From DATARH01 sp035648415 (lineage in GTDB: Bacteria > Pseudomonadota > Alphaproteobacteria > ATCC43930 > CGMCC-115725), in the NCBI GenBank assembly GCA_035648415.1, contig DASRLO010000031.1, positions 1 to 64,000 of the forward strand: DNA of 64,000 nucleotides, in the 5' to 3' direction. This document shows, piece by piece, positions 45,695 through 54,848 of this stretch (position 1 is its first letter; every line of letters starts with the position of its first letter). A program made the position numbers and the translations under genes. The notes below the pieces were generated by a model. The model was not told the DNA's origin. It was given only the letters and a program-made list of their open reading frames with translations, and did not search any database.

Positions 45695-46918
45695 CTAGCG
45701 CATCCGCGAGCCGGGATCGAGCCCGAGATAGACCCGGCCGCCGATCGGGTACCATTCCGGCGCGATCGTCACCGTCTGGCCGACGACGTGCAGGTCGCGC
45801 CAGCATTCGGCGAGCCGGCTGTCGCGCTTGAACGACGTGCTGCCGCCGTGCCGGTAGACCAGGTCCATCGCCTCGCGCGCGCTGTCGGCGGCATGGACCG
45901 CGGCGAGCCGGCAGCGCGCGCGCTGCTCGAGCGTCGTCTCGCCGCCCGCCGCGATCGTGTTCCACAATTCGGCGATCGTCGCGCTGCGGTAGACCCGCCC
46001 GGCGTTGAGGATCGCGTCGGCCCGGCCGACCGCGTCCTGCACCTGCGGGTTGTCGCACAAGAGGCCGGCGGGACGGCCGCGCGGCTGCTTGCCGCCGGCG
46101 AGTTCGATGAGCGCGTCGATCCCGGCCCGCGCGATGCCGGTGATGACCGCGCTGTGGTGCGGCCCGACCCAGGCCTGCGCCGGCAGCGCATAGGTGATCC
46201 CCGGCCAGCGGTTCCACTGGTTATCGAGCGGCGCCCCGGCATGGACCATCACCCGCCGCTCGGGCAGGAAGACGTTGTCGACGGTCCAGTCGAAGCTGCC
46301 GGTGCCGCGCAGCCCGGCGACGTCCCAGCTCCCCGGCACAATCTCCGCCTCGGCCCGCGCGAACACACCGCGCCAGTAGAGCAGCCTGCCGTCGGGGCCG
46401 AGGCGCGGCTTGCCGTCGTCGTCGAGGATCTGAAAGCTGCCAAGCATCCAGGCGCTTTCCTGGCAGCCGCTGCCGAATTGCCAGCGTCCGCTGACGCGGT
46501 AGCCGCCCTCGACCGGCACGCCCTGCCCGCCGCCCTGCACCGCGGTGCCGGCGAGGTTCGCCGGCCCCTCTGCGTAGAGTTCGTCGGTCCCCGCTTCCGG
46601 CAGACCGAGCGTGACCAGCTGGCCGATGCTGTTGTTGCAGAGGTTCCAGCCGACCGAGCCGCAGCCTTCGGCCAACAGCTCGACGACGCGCAGATAGGTC
46701 AGCGGGTCGACCTCCAGCCCGCCCAGCGCGCGCGGGATCACCATCCGGTAGAACCCGGCCTCGCGCAGCCGCTCGACCAGCGCGCCCGGCAGGCGCTGCT
46801 CGCGCTCGATCTCCTCGCGATGGTGGCGCAGCTCCGGCCGCAGCGCCGCCGCCGCCCGCACCACCGGCTGCGCCTCGACATCGACCGGCAAGCGCTTATC
46901 GTCGAAGATCGTGTCCAT
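45695..46918 (-). CDS. Acyl-CoA dehydrogenase fold flavoprotein, HsaA/DszC-like
   Basis: 407 residues. The N-terminal helical part (REEIEREQRLPGALVERLREAG), RVVELLAEGCGSVGW, the middle beta domain (YRVSGRWQFGSGCQES) and the C-terminal helices with MDLVYRHGGST match flavin-dependent monooxygenases of the acyl-CoA dehydrogenase fold (two-component HsaA, DszC type). The catalytic Glu of true acyl-CoA dehydrogenases is not evident. These use reduced flavin from a partner reductase, which is not adjacent. It is convergent with the VOC gene. Confidence 0.83.
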   Translation of the reverse strand: MDTIFDDKRLPVDVEAQPVVRAAAALRPELRHHREEIEREQRLPGALVERLREAGFYRMVIPRALGGLEVDPLTYLRVVELLAEGCGSVGWNLCNNSIGQLVTLGLPEAGTDELYAEGPANLAGTAVQGGGQGVPVEGGYRVSGRWQFGSGCQESAWMLGSFQILDDDGKPRLGPDGRLLYWRGVFARAEAEIVPGSWDVAGLRGTGSFDWTVDNVFLPERRVMVHAGAPLDNQWNRWPGITYALPAQAWVGPHHSAVITGIARAGIDALIELAGGKQPRGRPAGLLCDNPQVQDAVGRADAILNAGRVYRSATIAELWNTIAAGGETTLEQRARCRLAAVHAADSAREAMDLVYRHGGSTSFKRDSRLAECWRDLHVVGQTVTIAPEWYPIGGRVYLGLDPGSRMR

Positions 46919-47092
46919 CGCCACCTCCCGTCGCCGAAGCCTAGCACGCCGCCCGCGGCGCGGAAGAGCGAAGTGGATCAGGAACCGCCGACTGGCGAAG
47001 GTGGGTCGAGCGGACGGCGGGTGGGGAATCTGGTTTCGCCGACCCGGCCGCCATGCGAGACTGGGCATACAACCGATTTTCGGGAGGAAATC

Positions 47093-47785
47093 ATGGCAAA
47101 ATACATGCTGGTCAGCTTCAAGACCTGTCCCTGGGTGCAGCGCTCGGCGATCATCCTGCGGGAAAAGAACACGCCGTTCGAGTTCCGCCACATCGAGCCC
47201 GACAACCGGCCCGACTGGTTTCTCGCGATCTCGCCGCACAAAAAGGTGCCGGTGGTCCGCATCGACGACAAGGATTCGCTGTTCGAGTCGAACGCGATCA
47301 ACGAGTACCTCGACGAGACGGTCGAGCCCCGGCTGCACCCGGCCGACCCGCTCAAGCGCGCGGTCAACCGCGCCTGGACCGACTATGTGCCGACCTTCGC
47401 GTCGTCCGTCACCGGCTGCGCCTATGCCGCGACAAAGGAGGCCTACGAGGCGGCGATCGCCAAGATCCCCGAGGCCTTCGGGCGGCTCGAAAAGGCGTTG
47501 GAGACCCAGGGCAGCGGCCCGTTCTTCAACGGCAAGGAATATTCGCTGGTCGACGCCGCCTACGCGCCGTTTCTGCAGCGCTATGTCTTCCTCGACCGGG
47601 TCAAGAAGATCGGCGAGATGGAGAAATATCCGCGGCTCAAGGCGTGGTGCGATGCGCTGATGGCACGGCCGTCGACGCATTCATTCCCGGAAGGCGAGTT
47701 CGAGGCGATGTACCGCGCCAACTTGCAGAAGCGCGGCAGCTACTTGTCGCAATTCATCGAGCCGGCGCGGGCCGCCGCGGAATAA
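47093..47785 (+). CDS. Glutathione S-transferase family protein
   Basis: 230 residues. The thioredoxin-like N-domain has the active-site FKTCPWVQRS, with Cys in the Ser/Tyr position as in omega or beta-type GSTs, then KKVPVVR and ESNAINEYLDE (glutathione-binding cis-Pro and Glu-Ser). The C-terminal helical domain runs from about 90. It may transfer or remove glutathione (thiol transfer, dehalogenation). GGGAGGA fixes ATG 47093. A strong hairpin follows the gene. Confidence 0.92.
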   Translation: MAKYMLVSFKTCPWVQRSAIILREKNTPFEFRHIEPDNRPDWFLAISPHKKVPVVRIDDKDSLFESNAINEYLDETVEPRLHPADPLKRAVNRAWTDYVPTFASSVTGCAYAATKEAYEAAIAKIPEAFGRLEKALETQGSGPFFNGKEYSLVDAAYAPFLQRYVFLDRVKKIGEMEKYPRLKAWCDALMARPSTHSFPEGEFEAMYRANLQKRGSYLSQFIEPARAAAE

Positions 47786-47812
47786 GCGGCGGGCAAGCGC
47801 GGAAAACGAAAT

Positions 47813-47845
47813 CCCCCGCCCGGCCGGGTTAGGGCCGGTCGGGGG
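47813..47845. terminator. Strong hairpin between convergent genes, likely bidirectional terminator
   Basis: CCCCCGCCCGGCC (47813-47825), a 7-nt loop, and GGCCGGTCGGGGG (47833-47845), 12 of 13 pairs matching. It lies 28 bp after the GST gene and 54 bp after the convergent small gene. There is no T run, as is common in this GC range. Confidence 0.7.
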
Positions 47846-47898
47846 ACCAGATCGACAGCGGTCTTTGGTGCGGCCCGAAGCGGGCGGCAAACGCCTGG

Positions 47899-48069
47899 TT
47901 ACGACGCTTTCGCCAGCGACCGCTCGCGCCGGGTTTCGAGATTGCCGGCTTCGCGTTCGAGTTCTTCGGCCGTGCGCAGCCGCGAATCCCAGATCGCCGG
48001 GTTCTCGGCCCGTTCGGCGAATTCCCGGTACCAGCTCGCGAGATCGCGCAATTTCTGTGCCTGGTCCAT
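47899..48069 (-). CDS. Small conserved-looking hypothetical protein
   Basis: 56 residues, starting MDQAQKLRDLASWYREFAER and continuing through WDSRLRTAEELEREA; a helical, charged protein with one Trp-Tyr turn. I have the impression of similar short proteins scattered in alphaproteobacteria, but cannot name a family. ATG 48069 has GGAGGA about 11 nt upstream; a GTG at 48096 would extend it. It is convergent with GST across a hairpin. Confidence 0.6.
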   Translation of the reverse strand: MDQAQKLRDLASWYREFAERAENPAIWDSRLRTAEELEREAGNLETRRERSLAKAS

Positions 48070-48213
48070 CGGCCCCAATTCCTCCGGTGACTGCACTTAT
48101 TGGAACGTTGGGCGGCGGCGCCCGGTTCCCGGTGAGACCGGGCGGCCGGTCTTATTTTCTCGCGGCGCAGTCAGCGCCCCGCGCAACCGGCGCACGAAGG
48201 GAAAGATTGACGG

Positions 48214-50235
48214 CTACCGTGCAATGGTCTGGCCTTTGGCGGCCGCTTTCTTTTTAGCGCCGGCGGTTTTCACGAGGCAGCGCAGGACCTCGCCGACGCT
48301 CCACGCCTGGGCGATGCAGCCGCGCGGGGTGAACGGCGGCTCGGCATCGAAAATTTCGCTGATCGAGCCGATGCCCGCCTCCCGGATGTGCGGCACGAAG
48401 CCATCGAGAAAATGGCGTGCTGTCGCGAAATCGTCCGGATGCACCCGCAACCACGCGTCGATGAACGGGCCGATCAGCCAGGCCCACACCGTCCCCTGAT
48501 GATAGGCGGCATCGCGCGCCCGCAAATCGCCGAAGTAGCGCGGTTTGAAATCGGGATCGCCCGGCGCCAGCGAGCGGAGTCCAAGCGGCGTCAGCAGGCG
48601 ATCGTGCACCCCGCCGACCACCGCCGCCCAGCGCGCTTCGTCGAGCACCGGATGCTCGAGCGAGAGCGCGAAAATCTGGTTCGGCCGAAAACTGGCGTCG
48701 TCTCCGGTCTCGCCGTCGACAACGTCGTAGAGATGGCCGCGGCCCTCATGCCAGTAGCGCCGGTTGAACGACGCGCGGGCGCGCTCGGCGTGGATGGCGA
48801 TCTCGTCGGCCTCGGGATCGTTCTCCTGGCCGAGCCAGCCTGCCAGCAGCCGCAGCGCGTTGTACCAGAGGGCGTTGATCTCGACGGCCTTGCCGCGCCG
48901 CGGCGTCACTACCCAATCGCCGACCTTGGCGTCCATCCAGGTGAGCTGGTAGCCCTCCGCGCCCTGGGTCAACAGCCCGTCGGCGGGATCGACATGGATG
49001 CCGAAGCGCGTCCCTTTGAGGTGGTGGCGCACGACCCGCTTCAGGACCGGCAGGATGAGACGCAAGGTCGCCTCGTCGCCGGTCAGTTGCACATAGCGTC
49101 CGAGGGCGTGGAAGAACCACAAGGTCGCGTCGGCGGTATGGTAGAGGCCCTTGCTCTCGCCTTCGGGGAAAAGGTTGGGGATGAGCCCGTCGCGCACGTA
49201 ATGGGCAAAGGCGCGCAGGATCCAGCGAGCCTCGGGGGCGCGGCCGGTCGACAGGGTCAGGCCCTCGAGCGAGATCATGGTGTCCCGCCCCCAATCGGTG
49301 AACCAGTGATAGCCGGCGATGACCGTGCGCAGGTCGTCGCCCTCGGCGCGCACCCGGGCGAGGTCGGCGACGCGCCCGACCGGGGTCACGACGAAGGTGT
49401 CGGCGGAAAGAACGAGCGCCGCGGCGAGCCCCGACCGCGTCGAATGCGGCGCCATCTCGAGGAGCCGACGGCGCCGCTCGATCTCGAACCGCTTCGCGTC
49501 GTCGGGCTTCAGCGCCAGCACCGTGTGCCAGCGTTCGGTCGAGGCGACAAACGTCAGCGGCGTATTCTTGTGCAGTTCACAGTTGAAATAGCCCGGGCTC
49601 CAGGCGGCCCCGCGCGATTCGTAGCCGCGCTGCGCCTCGGTCTCGAAAAAGAACTCGCGGCGCGATCCGCCATCGGCGGTGAAACTGGCGCGGTCGTCGC
49701 CGTCGATCGTCAGGCGCAAGGTCGGCAGATCGGGACCGGCGGCGATCTCATACTGCGAACCCCGCGCGGTGATCGCGTAGTTGGACGAGAGGGCCGCGCT
49801 CACCGGTTCTTCGAGGCGGCGGAAATGCGCGAACGGCCGCAGCCGCAGCCGCGCCGAGGAAGCGCCGTCGATCAGCCGATAGGTGACGTGGACGATGTTG
49901 TGGTGCGACGGCAGCAGCACCGATTTCTCGATGACGAGGTCGCCGATCGCGTAACGCCAGCTCGGCAAACCGTCGGTGAGCGTGAATTCGCGCAAATGGT
50001 CGGGGTCGGCGAGAATGCCCTCGCTGCCTTCGACCTCGGCGATCAGATCGCTGAGCATCACCATTCTGCCGAGCGGCGCCGGCATCGCGGAGATCAGCAA
50101 CCCGTGATAGCGCCGCGACAGCTCACCTGAGACGGTCGCCGAGGCGTAGCCGCCGAGACTGTTGGTCACGAGCCATTCATGCGCGATCCGCCCTCCCAAA
50201 AGCTGGTCGCCGTCGAGGCGGATGATTTCGGTCAT
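48214..50235 (-). CDS. Amylo-alpha-1,6-glucosidase / glycogen debranching enzyme-like
   Basis: 673 residues. The N-terminal domain has HEWLVTNSLGGYASATVSGE and RRYHGLLI, diagnostic of the bacterial glycogen-debranching family. The catalytic alpha/alpha barrel includes HWFTDWGRDTMISLEGLTL in two parts and PNLFPEGES, with YHQGTVWAWLIGPF later. It removes alpha-1,6 glucose branches from glycogen or related glucans in the cytosol. It is divergent from treZ with 112 bp between, pointing to joint handling of glucans. ATG 50235 gives the standard MTEIIRLDG start. Confidence 0.92.
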   Translation of the reverse strand: MTEIIRLDGDQLLGGRIAHEWLVTNSLGGYASATVSGELSRRYHGLLISAMPAPLGRMVMLSDLIAEVEGSEGILADPDHLREFTLTDGLPSWRYAIGDLVIEKSVLLPSHHNIVHVTYRLIDGASSARLRLRPFAHFRRLEEPVSAALSSNYAITARGSQYEIAAGPDLPTLRLTIDGDDRASFTADGGSRREFFFETEAQRGYESRGAAWSPGYFNCELHKNTPLTFVASTERWHTVLALKPDDAKRFEIERRRRLLEMAPHSTRSGLAAALVLSADTFVVTPVGRVADLARVRAEGDDLRTVIAGYHWFTDWGRDTMISLEGLTLSTGRAPEARWILRAFAHYVRDGLIPNLFPEGESKGLYHTADATLWFFHALGRYVQLTGDEATLRLILPVLKRVVRHHLKGTRFGIHVDPADGLLTQGAEGYQLTWMDAKVGDWVVTPRRGKAVEINALWYNALRLLAGWLGQENDPEADEIAIHAERARASFNRRYWHEGRGHLYDVVDGETGDDASFRPNQIFALSLEHPVLDEARWAAVVGGVHDRLLTPLGLRSLAPGDPDFKPRYFGDLRARDAAYHQGTVWAWLIGPFIDAWLRVHPDDFATARHFLDGFVPHIREAGIGSISEIFDAEPPFTPRGCIAQAWSVGEVLRCLVKTAGAKKKAAAKGQTIAR

Positions 50236-50347
50236 GTCACAGTCCCAATTATTTTGCGCTGCGGAAACGATGGTGCGGCCGTGTCGTCTCACGGTAGCGG
50301 CAATTGGATAACGGATCGCACCGGCAAATGCGGCGTTTGCGGAAGCC

Positions 50348-52267
50348 ATGGATGCCGTTCGCTCTCCGCACAAATCCGCTGCGTCGCGTCGGCTTCCGGT
50401 CGGCGCCGAGATTCAACCGCAAGGCGGCGTCCACTTTCGCCTGTGGGCGCCGGCCGCCAAAAACGTGACGATTGAGCTCGACGGCCAAGTATCGCACGAG
50501 ATGACAGCCGAGCCGAACGGCTATTTCGCGGCGCTGATCGATGGCGCGACAACCGGCACGCGCTACCGCTTTCGTCCGGATGGTCAGGAGAAGGCCTTTC
50601 CCGATCCCGCATCCCGGTTTCAGCCGGAGGGGCCGCACGGCGCCTCCGAAGTCATCGATCCCGCCGGTTTTTCGTGGACCGATCGGGACTGGGAGGGCAT
50701 CGCGCACGAGCGCCTCGTCATCTACGAATTCCACGTCGGCACCTTTACCGCCGAGGGCACCTGGGAGGCGGCCGCACAACATCTGCCGGCTCTCGCCGAA
50801 CTCGGCGTCACTTGCCTCGAAATGATGCCGGTCGCCGATTTTCCGGGATATTTCGGTTGGGGGTATGACGGGGTCGATCTGTTCGCTCCGACGCGGCTCT
50901 ACGGGCGCCCGGACGATCTGCGCCGCTTTGTCGACCGGGCGCATGCGCTCGGCATCGGGGTGATCCTCGACGTCGTCTACAACCATTTTGGACCCGACGG
51001 GAACTATTTAGCCGCGTTTTCGTCCGCCTATTTCACCGATCGCTACGCCAACGAGTGGGGCCAGGCGCTCAATTTCGAAGGACCGGATGGGCTCCCGGTG
51101 CGCGAGTTCTTCATCGCCAATGCCGGCTATTGGATCGACGAATATCATCTGGACGGGCTGCGGCTCGACGCGACCCAGCAGATTTTCGATGCGTCGAGCG
51201 ATCACATCCTGGCGGCGATCGAGCGGCAGGTGCGGACTGCCGCACGCGGCCGCAAAACCTTCATCGCCACCGAAAACGAGGCGCAGAACGCCCGAATGGT
51301 GCGCTCGCCCGAGGCCGGCGGGTATGGCCTCGACGCGCTGTGGAACGACGATTTCCACCACGCCGCGATGGTTGCCGTCACCGGGCGCAGCGAAGCCTAT
51401 TACAGCGACTATCACGGCAGCCCGCGCGAGCTCGTCGCCGCCGCCAAGCACGGCTTCCTCTACCAAGGCCAGTGGTACGCTTGGCAGAAGCAGCCGCGCG
51501 GCACGCCGGCCCTCGACCTCACGCCAACCAATCTCGTGACCTATCTGCAAAATCACGACCAGGTCGCCAATTCCGGCGCCGGGTTGCGCGGCCACCAATC
51601 GGCAAGTCCGGGAAACTGGCGGGCGATAACCGCCTATCTGCTGCTGTCGCCCGCCATCCCGATGCTCTTCCAGGGCCAGGAATTCTGCGCTTCGGCGCCA
51701 TTTCTGTATTTCGCCGACCATCAGGACGGGCTCAGCGGGCTGGTCAGGAAAGGCCGCGGCGAATTCCTCGTTCAGTTTCCCAGCCTCGCCGGTTCCGAAA
51801 TGCAGCGGCGGATCGCCGACCCGGCCGACCCGCAGACCTTCCGGCGCTGCGTTCTCGATGCCGGCGAGCGCGACGGCAACCATGCTGCGCTGGCGCTGCA
51901 TCGCGACCTCCTGGCGCTGCGCCGCGCCATATTCGCCGAAGGCACCCTGCCGATGGACGGCGCGGCGCTTGGGGAGCATTCCTTCCTGTTGCGCTACTTC
52001 GCCAAGGACGGGAACGACGTTCTGCTGATCGTCAACCTCGGCCGGGACCAGGTTGTCGCCAGCATCCCGGAGCCGTTGATCGCTCCCATCGCCGGCCGGG
52101 TGTGGCGTCTCGTATGGTCGAGCGAGGACCCGGATTATGGCGGCGGCGGCATTGCCCAGCCATTCGCCAACGGCACATGGCGTCTGCCAGGCCAGGCTGC
52201 GATCGTCCTGGCGCCGGGTGAGGCCGCTAAACCCGCTCCTACCTCCGCGCCGCGCCGAACCGCTTGA
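50348..52267 (+). CDS. treZ: Malto-oligosyltrehalose trehalohydrolase
   Basis: 639 residues. The N-terminal CBM48 domain has VHFRLWAPAAKNVTIEL. The GH13 barrel has EFHVGTFTAEGTW, DVVYNHFGPDGNY, the nucleophile Asp in GLRLDATQQI, the acid Glu in IATENE and NHDQVAN, all typical of TreZ. It cuts trehalose from malto-oligosyltrehalose made by TreY, but no treY is in the window. It stands divergent from the debranching gene and overlaps the 3' end of ligD by 29 bp. Confidence 0.95.
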   Translation: MDAVRSPHKSAASRRLPVGAEIQPQGGVHFRLWAPAAKNVTIELDGQVSHEMTAEPNGYFAALIDGATTGTRYRFRPDGQEKAFPDPASRFQPEGPHGASEVIDPAGFSWTDRDWEGIAHERLVIYEFHVGTFTAEGTWEAAAQHLPALAELGVTCLEMMPVADFPGYFGWGYDGVDLFAPTRLYGRPDDLRRFVDRAHALGIGVILDVVYNHFGPDGNYLAAFSSAYFTDRYANEWGQALNFEGPDGLPVREFFIANAGYWIDEYHLDGLRLDATQQIFDASSDHILAAIERQVRTAARGRKTFIATENEAQNARMVRSPEAGGYGLDALWNDDFHHAAMVAVTGRSEAYYSDYHGSPRELVAAAKHGFLYQGQWYAWQKQPRGTPALDLTPTNLVTYLQNHDQVANSGAGLRGHQSASPGNWRAITAYLLLSPAIPMLFQGQEFCASAPFLYFADHQDGLSGLVRKGRGEFLVQFPSLAGSEMQRRIADPADPQTFRRCVLDAGERDGNHAALALHRDLLALRRAIFAEGTLPMDGAALGEHSFLLRYFAKDGNDVLLIVNLGRDQVVASIPEPLIAPIAGRVWRLVWSSEDPDYGGGGIAQPFANGTWRLPGQAAIVLAPGEAAKPAPTSAPRRTA

Positions 52268-54848
52268 TCGCCGGAGCCAGCGGGCGTGCCGCCTCGTCGT
52301 AGCCCCGCCACGGTTTGCTCTTGGCGTAGAGCTTGGGCGCGGTGCGCATGGTGAAGCGTTTCGGATCGAGCCCGGCGCGGACCTGCGGCCAGTCGACCGG
52401 CATCGAGACCGTCGCCCCTGGCCGGCCGCGCGGCGACAGCGGCGCCACCGCCGTCGACATCCGGTCGTTGCGCAGATAGTCGAGGAAAATGCGGCCGCCG
52501 CGCTCTTTTTTGGCCATGTTGATGAGGTAGCGGCTCGGGTCGTCCTTCTCCATCTGGGCGCAGATCGCGCGGGCGAACGCTTTTGCCGCGACCCAGTCGG
52601 GCCCGCCGCTCTTCGGCGCCTTTAACGGCACGACGACATGCAGGCCCTTGCCGCCCGTGGTCTTGCAAAAAGTCACGAGCCCCAGCGCCTCCAGACGGGT
52701 GCGGAACTCCTTCGCGGCGTCGATGACCGCGCTGAACGCGACATCGGGCGCTGGATCGAGGTCGAACACCAGGCGGCCGGGGGTATCGGGCCGGCCGGGC
52801 GCGCAGTTCCACGGGTGCAGTTCGACCGCGGCGACCTGCGCCACCGCGATCAATCCTTCCGGCCGGTCGATCTGCAGATAGGGCTTGCGGTCGCCGGACA
52901 CCGTGACGGTGGTCAACGATTTTGACGTGCCCGGCCCGGCATGGCGCTGGAAGAAAACTTCGCCGGCGATGCCGTCCGGGGCGCGGATGATCGAGCACGG
53001 GCGGCCCGCGATGTGCGGCATGATCCACTCGGCCATCGCGGCGAGGTATTCGGCGAGGTCGAGTTTGGTGGCCGGCTTGCCGTCACCGCCGTCGGGCCAC
53101 AACGGCTTGTCGGGATGGGTGATGGTGGTGCCCATGATGGTGACCCGGCCAAAGCTTACCGTCTTCTTGGCCCCAGATTCCTCGGGCGGTGTTACGACCG
53201 GAGTTGACGGCGCCGCGGGTTCCTCGGCCTCGACTTCCGCGGCTGGCTTGTCCGCTCGCAACCCCTTGAACGCGGCTTGGCGGACGAGGCCGTCATCGGT
53301 CCAGTTGGCGAATTCGATCTCGGCAACCAGCTCGGGCTTCACCCAGTGGATGTTGGCCGCGCCGCGCGGCGCGTTCGCGCCGCCGAACGGGCTTTTGTCC
53401 GCGCCGGCTTCCTTGAGCCGCGGCAGCAGCGCGTCGACCTTGTCCGAGCCGAACCCGGTGCCGACCCGGCCGGCATAGACGAGGTGATCGCCCTTATGGA
53501 CCCCGACCAGCAGCGAGCGAAAGCGCCCCTGCGTGGTGGTCCAGGCGCCGATCACCACCTCGTGCCCGCCGCGGCATTTCGCCTTGGTCCAGCCGCCGCC
53601 GCGACCGGACGCATAGGCCGCGTCAAGCCGCTTCGAGACGATGCCTTCGAGCCCCGCCTCACACGCCGATTTCAGCACGGCATCGCCGCCGGTCTCGAAA
53701 TGCTCGACGTAGCGCAGGCGCGACCCGCCGTCGCCGGCGTCATCCAACAGGGGGCGAAGCCGCTCCTTGCGCTTGGACAATGGCAGGGAGCGCAAATCCT
53801 CGCCGTCGGCGAACAGCAGGTCGAACGCGAAAAACACGAGATCGCCGGTGTTGCGCTCCGAAAGCGCGGCCTGCAGCGCCGCGAAATTGGGGATGCCGGC
53901 AGCGTCGAGCGCGACGACCTCACCGTCGATCAGCGCATCCGGCAGCGACCGGGCGGCATCGCCGACAGCCGGAAACTTGTCGGTCCAGTCGAGCCCCTTG
54001 CGGGTTTTCAGCGTCGCCCGGCCGCCCGCGACGCGAAGCTGCAGGCGGTAGCCGTCGAACTTGATCTCGTGGATCCACCCGGCTTCGTTGGCCGGGCGGC
54101 CGACGATGCGGCAGAGTTGCGGCTCGACGAAATCCGGCACTGGGATGTTTTTGGTAGCCGCCTTGGCAAGCGGCGGCGTGCTGCTGCGGCTCGACTCCCA
54201 GACCGCATCGGCCGCGACCACGCTCTTGGCGCCGAGCATGAACGATTTGGCGCCAGGCCCCTTGCCGGCGGCGATCGCCGCCATCTTGCGGCCCGAGGCG
54301 ACCGAGCGGTCGTCGGCCAGCAGCGCGTCGTGGTCGGCATCGTGCGCCGCCGCGTCGCGATGCTTGATGAGCAGCCAATTGGTGCGCTTGCCGCGGTTGC
54401 GGTCGTGCTTCATTCGCACCAGCACCCAGCTGCCGTGCAGCCGCTCCCCGTCGAGCCGGAACTTCAATTCGCCGTGGTCGAGCGATAGCGTCGGGTCGCC
54501 CTTTCCTTCCGGTTCCCAAAAGCCGCGGTCCCAAAGCTGAACGGTGCCGCCGCCATATTGCCCCTTGGGGATCGTGCCCTCGAAGTCGCCGTAGGCGAGC
54601 GGGTGGTCCTCGACCTCGACCGCGAGCCGCTTGTCGTGCGGATCGAGCGAGGGGCCCCTGGTCACCGCCCAGGATTTGAACACCCCGTCGAGTTCGAGCC
54701 GCAGATCGTAGTGCAGCCGCGTCGCCGCGTGTTTTTGGATCACGAAACGCAGGCGGTTCGAGGGCGCGACCGAGGAGGAGTCGTTCGGCTCGGCGGTCTT
54801 GGTGAAATCACGCTTGCCGCGATAGGTCGCGAGGTTCGTGTCGCTCAT
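52239..54848 (-). CDS. ligD: ATP-dependent DNA ligase LigD (PE-ligase-polymerase)
   Basis: 869 residues, all three domains. N-terminal phosphoesterase (about 10-180: FVIQKHAATRLHYDLRLE, SWAVTRGPSLDP), ligase domain with the nucleotidyl Lys263 in EIKFDGYR, and a C-terminal primase/polymerase domain with VVFDLDPAPD-like (VFDLDPAPDV) metal acids and KTTGGKGLHVVVP. It performs gap filling and sealing in non-homologous end joining with Ku. Its ATG overlaps the Ku stop by four bases. It is convergent with treZ. Confidence 0.95.
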   Translation of the reverse strand: MSDTNLATYRGKRDFTKTAEPNDSSSVAPSNRLRFVIQKHAATRLHYDLRLELDGVFKSWAVTRGPSLDPHDKRLAVEVEDHPLAYGDFEGTIPKGQYGGGTVQLWDRGFWEPEGKGDPTLSLDHGELKFRLDGERLHGSWVLVRMKHDRNRGKRTNWLLIKHRDAAAHDADHDALLADDRSVASGRKMAAIAAGKGPGAKSFMLGAKSVVAADAVWESSRSSTPPLAKAATKNIPVPDFVEPQLCRIVGRPANEAGWIHEIKFDGYRLQLRVAGGRATLKTRKGLDWTDKFPAVGDAARSLPDALIDGEVVALDAAGIPNFAALQAALSERNTGDLVFFAFDLLFADGEDLRSLPLSKRKERLRPLLDDAGDGGSRLRYVEHFETGGDAVLKSACEAGLEGIVSKRLDAAYASGRGGGWTKAKCRGGHEVVIGAWTTTQGRFRSLLVGVHKGDHLVYAGRVGTGFGSDKVDALLPRLKEAGADKSPFGGANAPRGAANIHWVKPELVAEIEFANWTDDGLVRQAAFKGLRADKPAAEVEAEEPAAPSTPVVTPPEESGAKKTVSFGRVTIMGTTITHPDKPLWPDGGDGKPATKLDLAEYLAAMAEWIMPHIAGRPCSIIRAPDGIAGEVFFQRHAGPGTSKSLTTVTVSGDRKPYLQIDRPEGLIAVAQVAAVELHPWNCAPGRPDTPGRLVFDLDPAPDVAFSAVIDAAKEFRTRLEALGLVTFCKTTGGKGLHVVVPLKAPKSGGPDWVAAKAFARAICAQMEKDDPSRYLINMAKKERGGRIFLDYLRNDRMSTAVAPLSPRGRPGATVSMPVDWPQVRAGLDPKRFTMRTAPKLYAKSKPWRGYDEAARPLAPAIKRFGAARR

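Noticed and set aside
45788..46918. Long plus-strand frame running through the acyl-CoA-dehydrogenase-like gene into the GST gene
   Set aside because: Only the part after 47093 (the GST) is real; the upstream extension is the complement of a clear flavoprotein gene.
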